From Candidatus Binataceae bacterium (GTDB lineage: Bacteria; Desulfobacterota; Binatia; Binatales; Binataceae), in NCBI GenBank assembly GCA_030042765.1, contig JASHZA010000211.1, forward strand, positions 1-5,724: a DNA stretch of 5,724 nt, given 5' to 3'. Shown here piece after piece: positions 5,480-5,724 of this stretch. The notes beneath the pieces are model-generated. The model was not told where the DNA came from, did not search any database, and worked only from the letters and a program-made list of their open reading frames with translations. Made by a program: the position numbers and the translations under genes. The stretch's first letter is position 1, and each line of letters starts with the position of its first letter.

Positions 5480-5724
5480 TCACGCGTAGTTCCGCTCGTG
5501 CCGCGAATGTGCCTCCAGACCCGAAAGCTCGCGGATCGCCCGCGGAAGGAAACACAACCCGATCAGTCCATTGCACAACATGAACGTGAAATGCGCCGCC
5601 AGGCTGTAAGCCAAAATCCGCGCGCTCGATGCGTTGGCGGAAAAAAACAGCAACCATGCCGCCTGGCTCGTACCCAGATGCGCCACTGCGACCGGCAGCG
5701 CCGCCGCCAAAAAAACCAGCGGAA
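5480..5724 (-). CDS. C-terminal part of a lysylphosphatidylglycerol-synthase-TM/flippase-like membrane protein (5' end outside window)
   Basis: Only the last 80 residues are in the window. The segment ALPVAVAHLGTSQAAWLLFF resembles the conserved loop-helix near the end of the UPF0104/LPG_synthase_TM family (usually L-P-x-S/A-x-x-G-L-G-x-x-E-A, here with Gln in place of Glu). A long hydrophobic helix follows (about residues 40-60, ending GLIGLCFLP), then a short polar tail rich in Arg, His and Glu. Members of this family are polytopic inner-membrane proteins linked to lipid synthesis or to flipping of lipid-linked sugars. The small partial sequence limits the call. Two A-runs (5641-5646 and 5709-5715) lie in the gene, and the frame reads through both. 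It is probably an upstream member of the operon with the methyltransferase. Confidence 0.62.
   Translation of the reverse strand, partial: PLVFLAAALPVAVAHLGTSQAAWLLFFSANASSARILAYSLAAHFTFMLCNGLIGLCFLPRAIRELSGLEAHSRHERNYA

Noticed and set aside
4834..5583. Plus-strand open frame of 249 codons antisense to the methyltransferase
   Set aside because: The product is Arg/Pro/His-rich with no motif, whereas the opposite strand has clear SAM-binding motifs. It also runs over the flippase-like gene.
5641..5715. Programmed frameshifting at the A6 (5641-5646) and A7 (5709-5715) runs
   Set aside because: The minus-strand frame reads continuously through both into a sensible membrane sequence, so no shift is needed.

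Overview
The window is GC-rich (roughly 60% by eye) and densely coded, with short intergenic gaps. An outer-membrane-type lipoprotein signal points to a Gram-negative (diderm) bacterium, and the gene content suits a soil or environmental lineage. The sequence does not let me name the taxon. There are no rRNA, tRNA, CRISPR, insertion-sequence or phage features.

Left part (1-1399), minus strand: a limonene-1,2-epoxide-hydrolase-family gene cut by the window edge, with its catalytic triad in register, then a glycine-zipper lipoprotein. A 217-base divergent intergenic region follows. It carries a good plus-strand sigma70-like promoter and a weaker minus-strand one that overlaps it.

Middle (1400-2784): an aldo/keto reductase with a complete catalytic tetrad runs rightward. 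It ends in a 4-base tail-to-tail overlap of stop codons with a small four-helix membrane protein on the minus strand.

Right part (2871-5724): four tightly spaced minus-strand genes that look like one operon. In transcription order they are the C-terminal end of a lysylphosphatidylglycerol-synthase-TM/flippase-like membrane protein, a class I SAM methyltransferase, a DUF4336 (metallo-beta-lactamase-fold-like) protein, and a 350-residue fusion. The fusion joins an N-terminal PNPOx-like flavin/F420 split barrel to a complete CDP-alcohol phosphatidyltransferase. A lipid-synthesising enzyme, a polytopic protein of a lipid-handling family and a methyltransferase together suggest a membrane-lipid synthesis or modification locus. 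The product is unknown, and the pathway is inference from gene order and domains.

The most notable items are the PNPOx/CDP-alcohol phosphatidyltransferase fusion, the operon around it, and a 31-base imperfect direct repeat placed exactly over the start codons of the last two operon genes.
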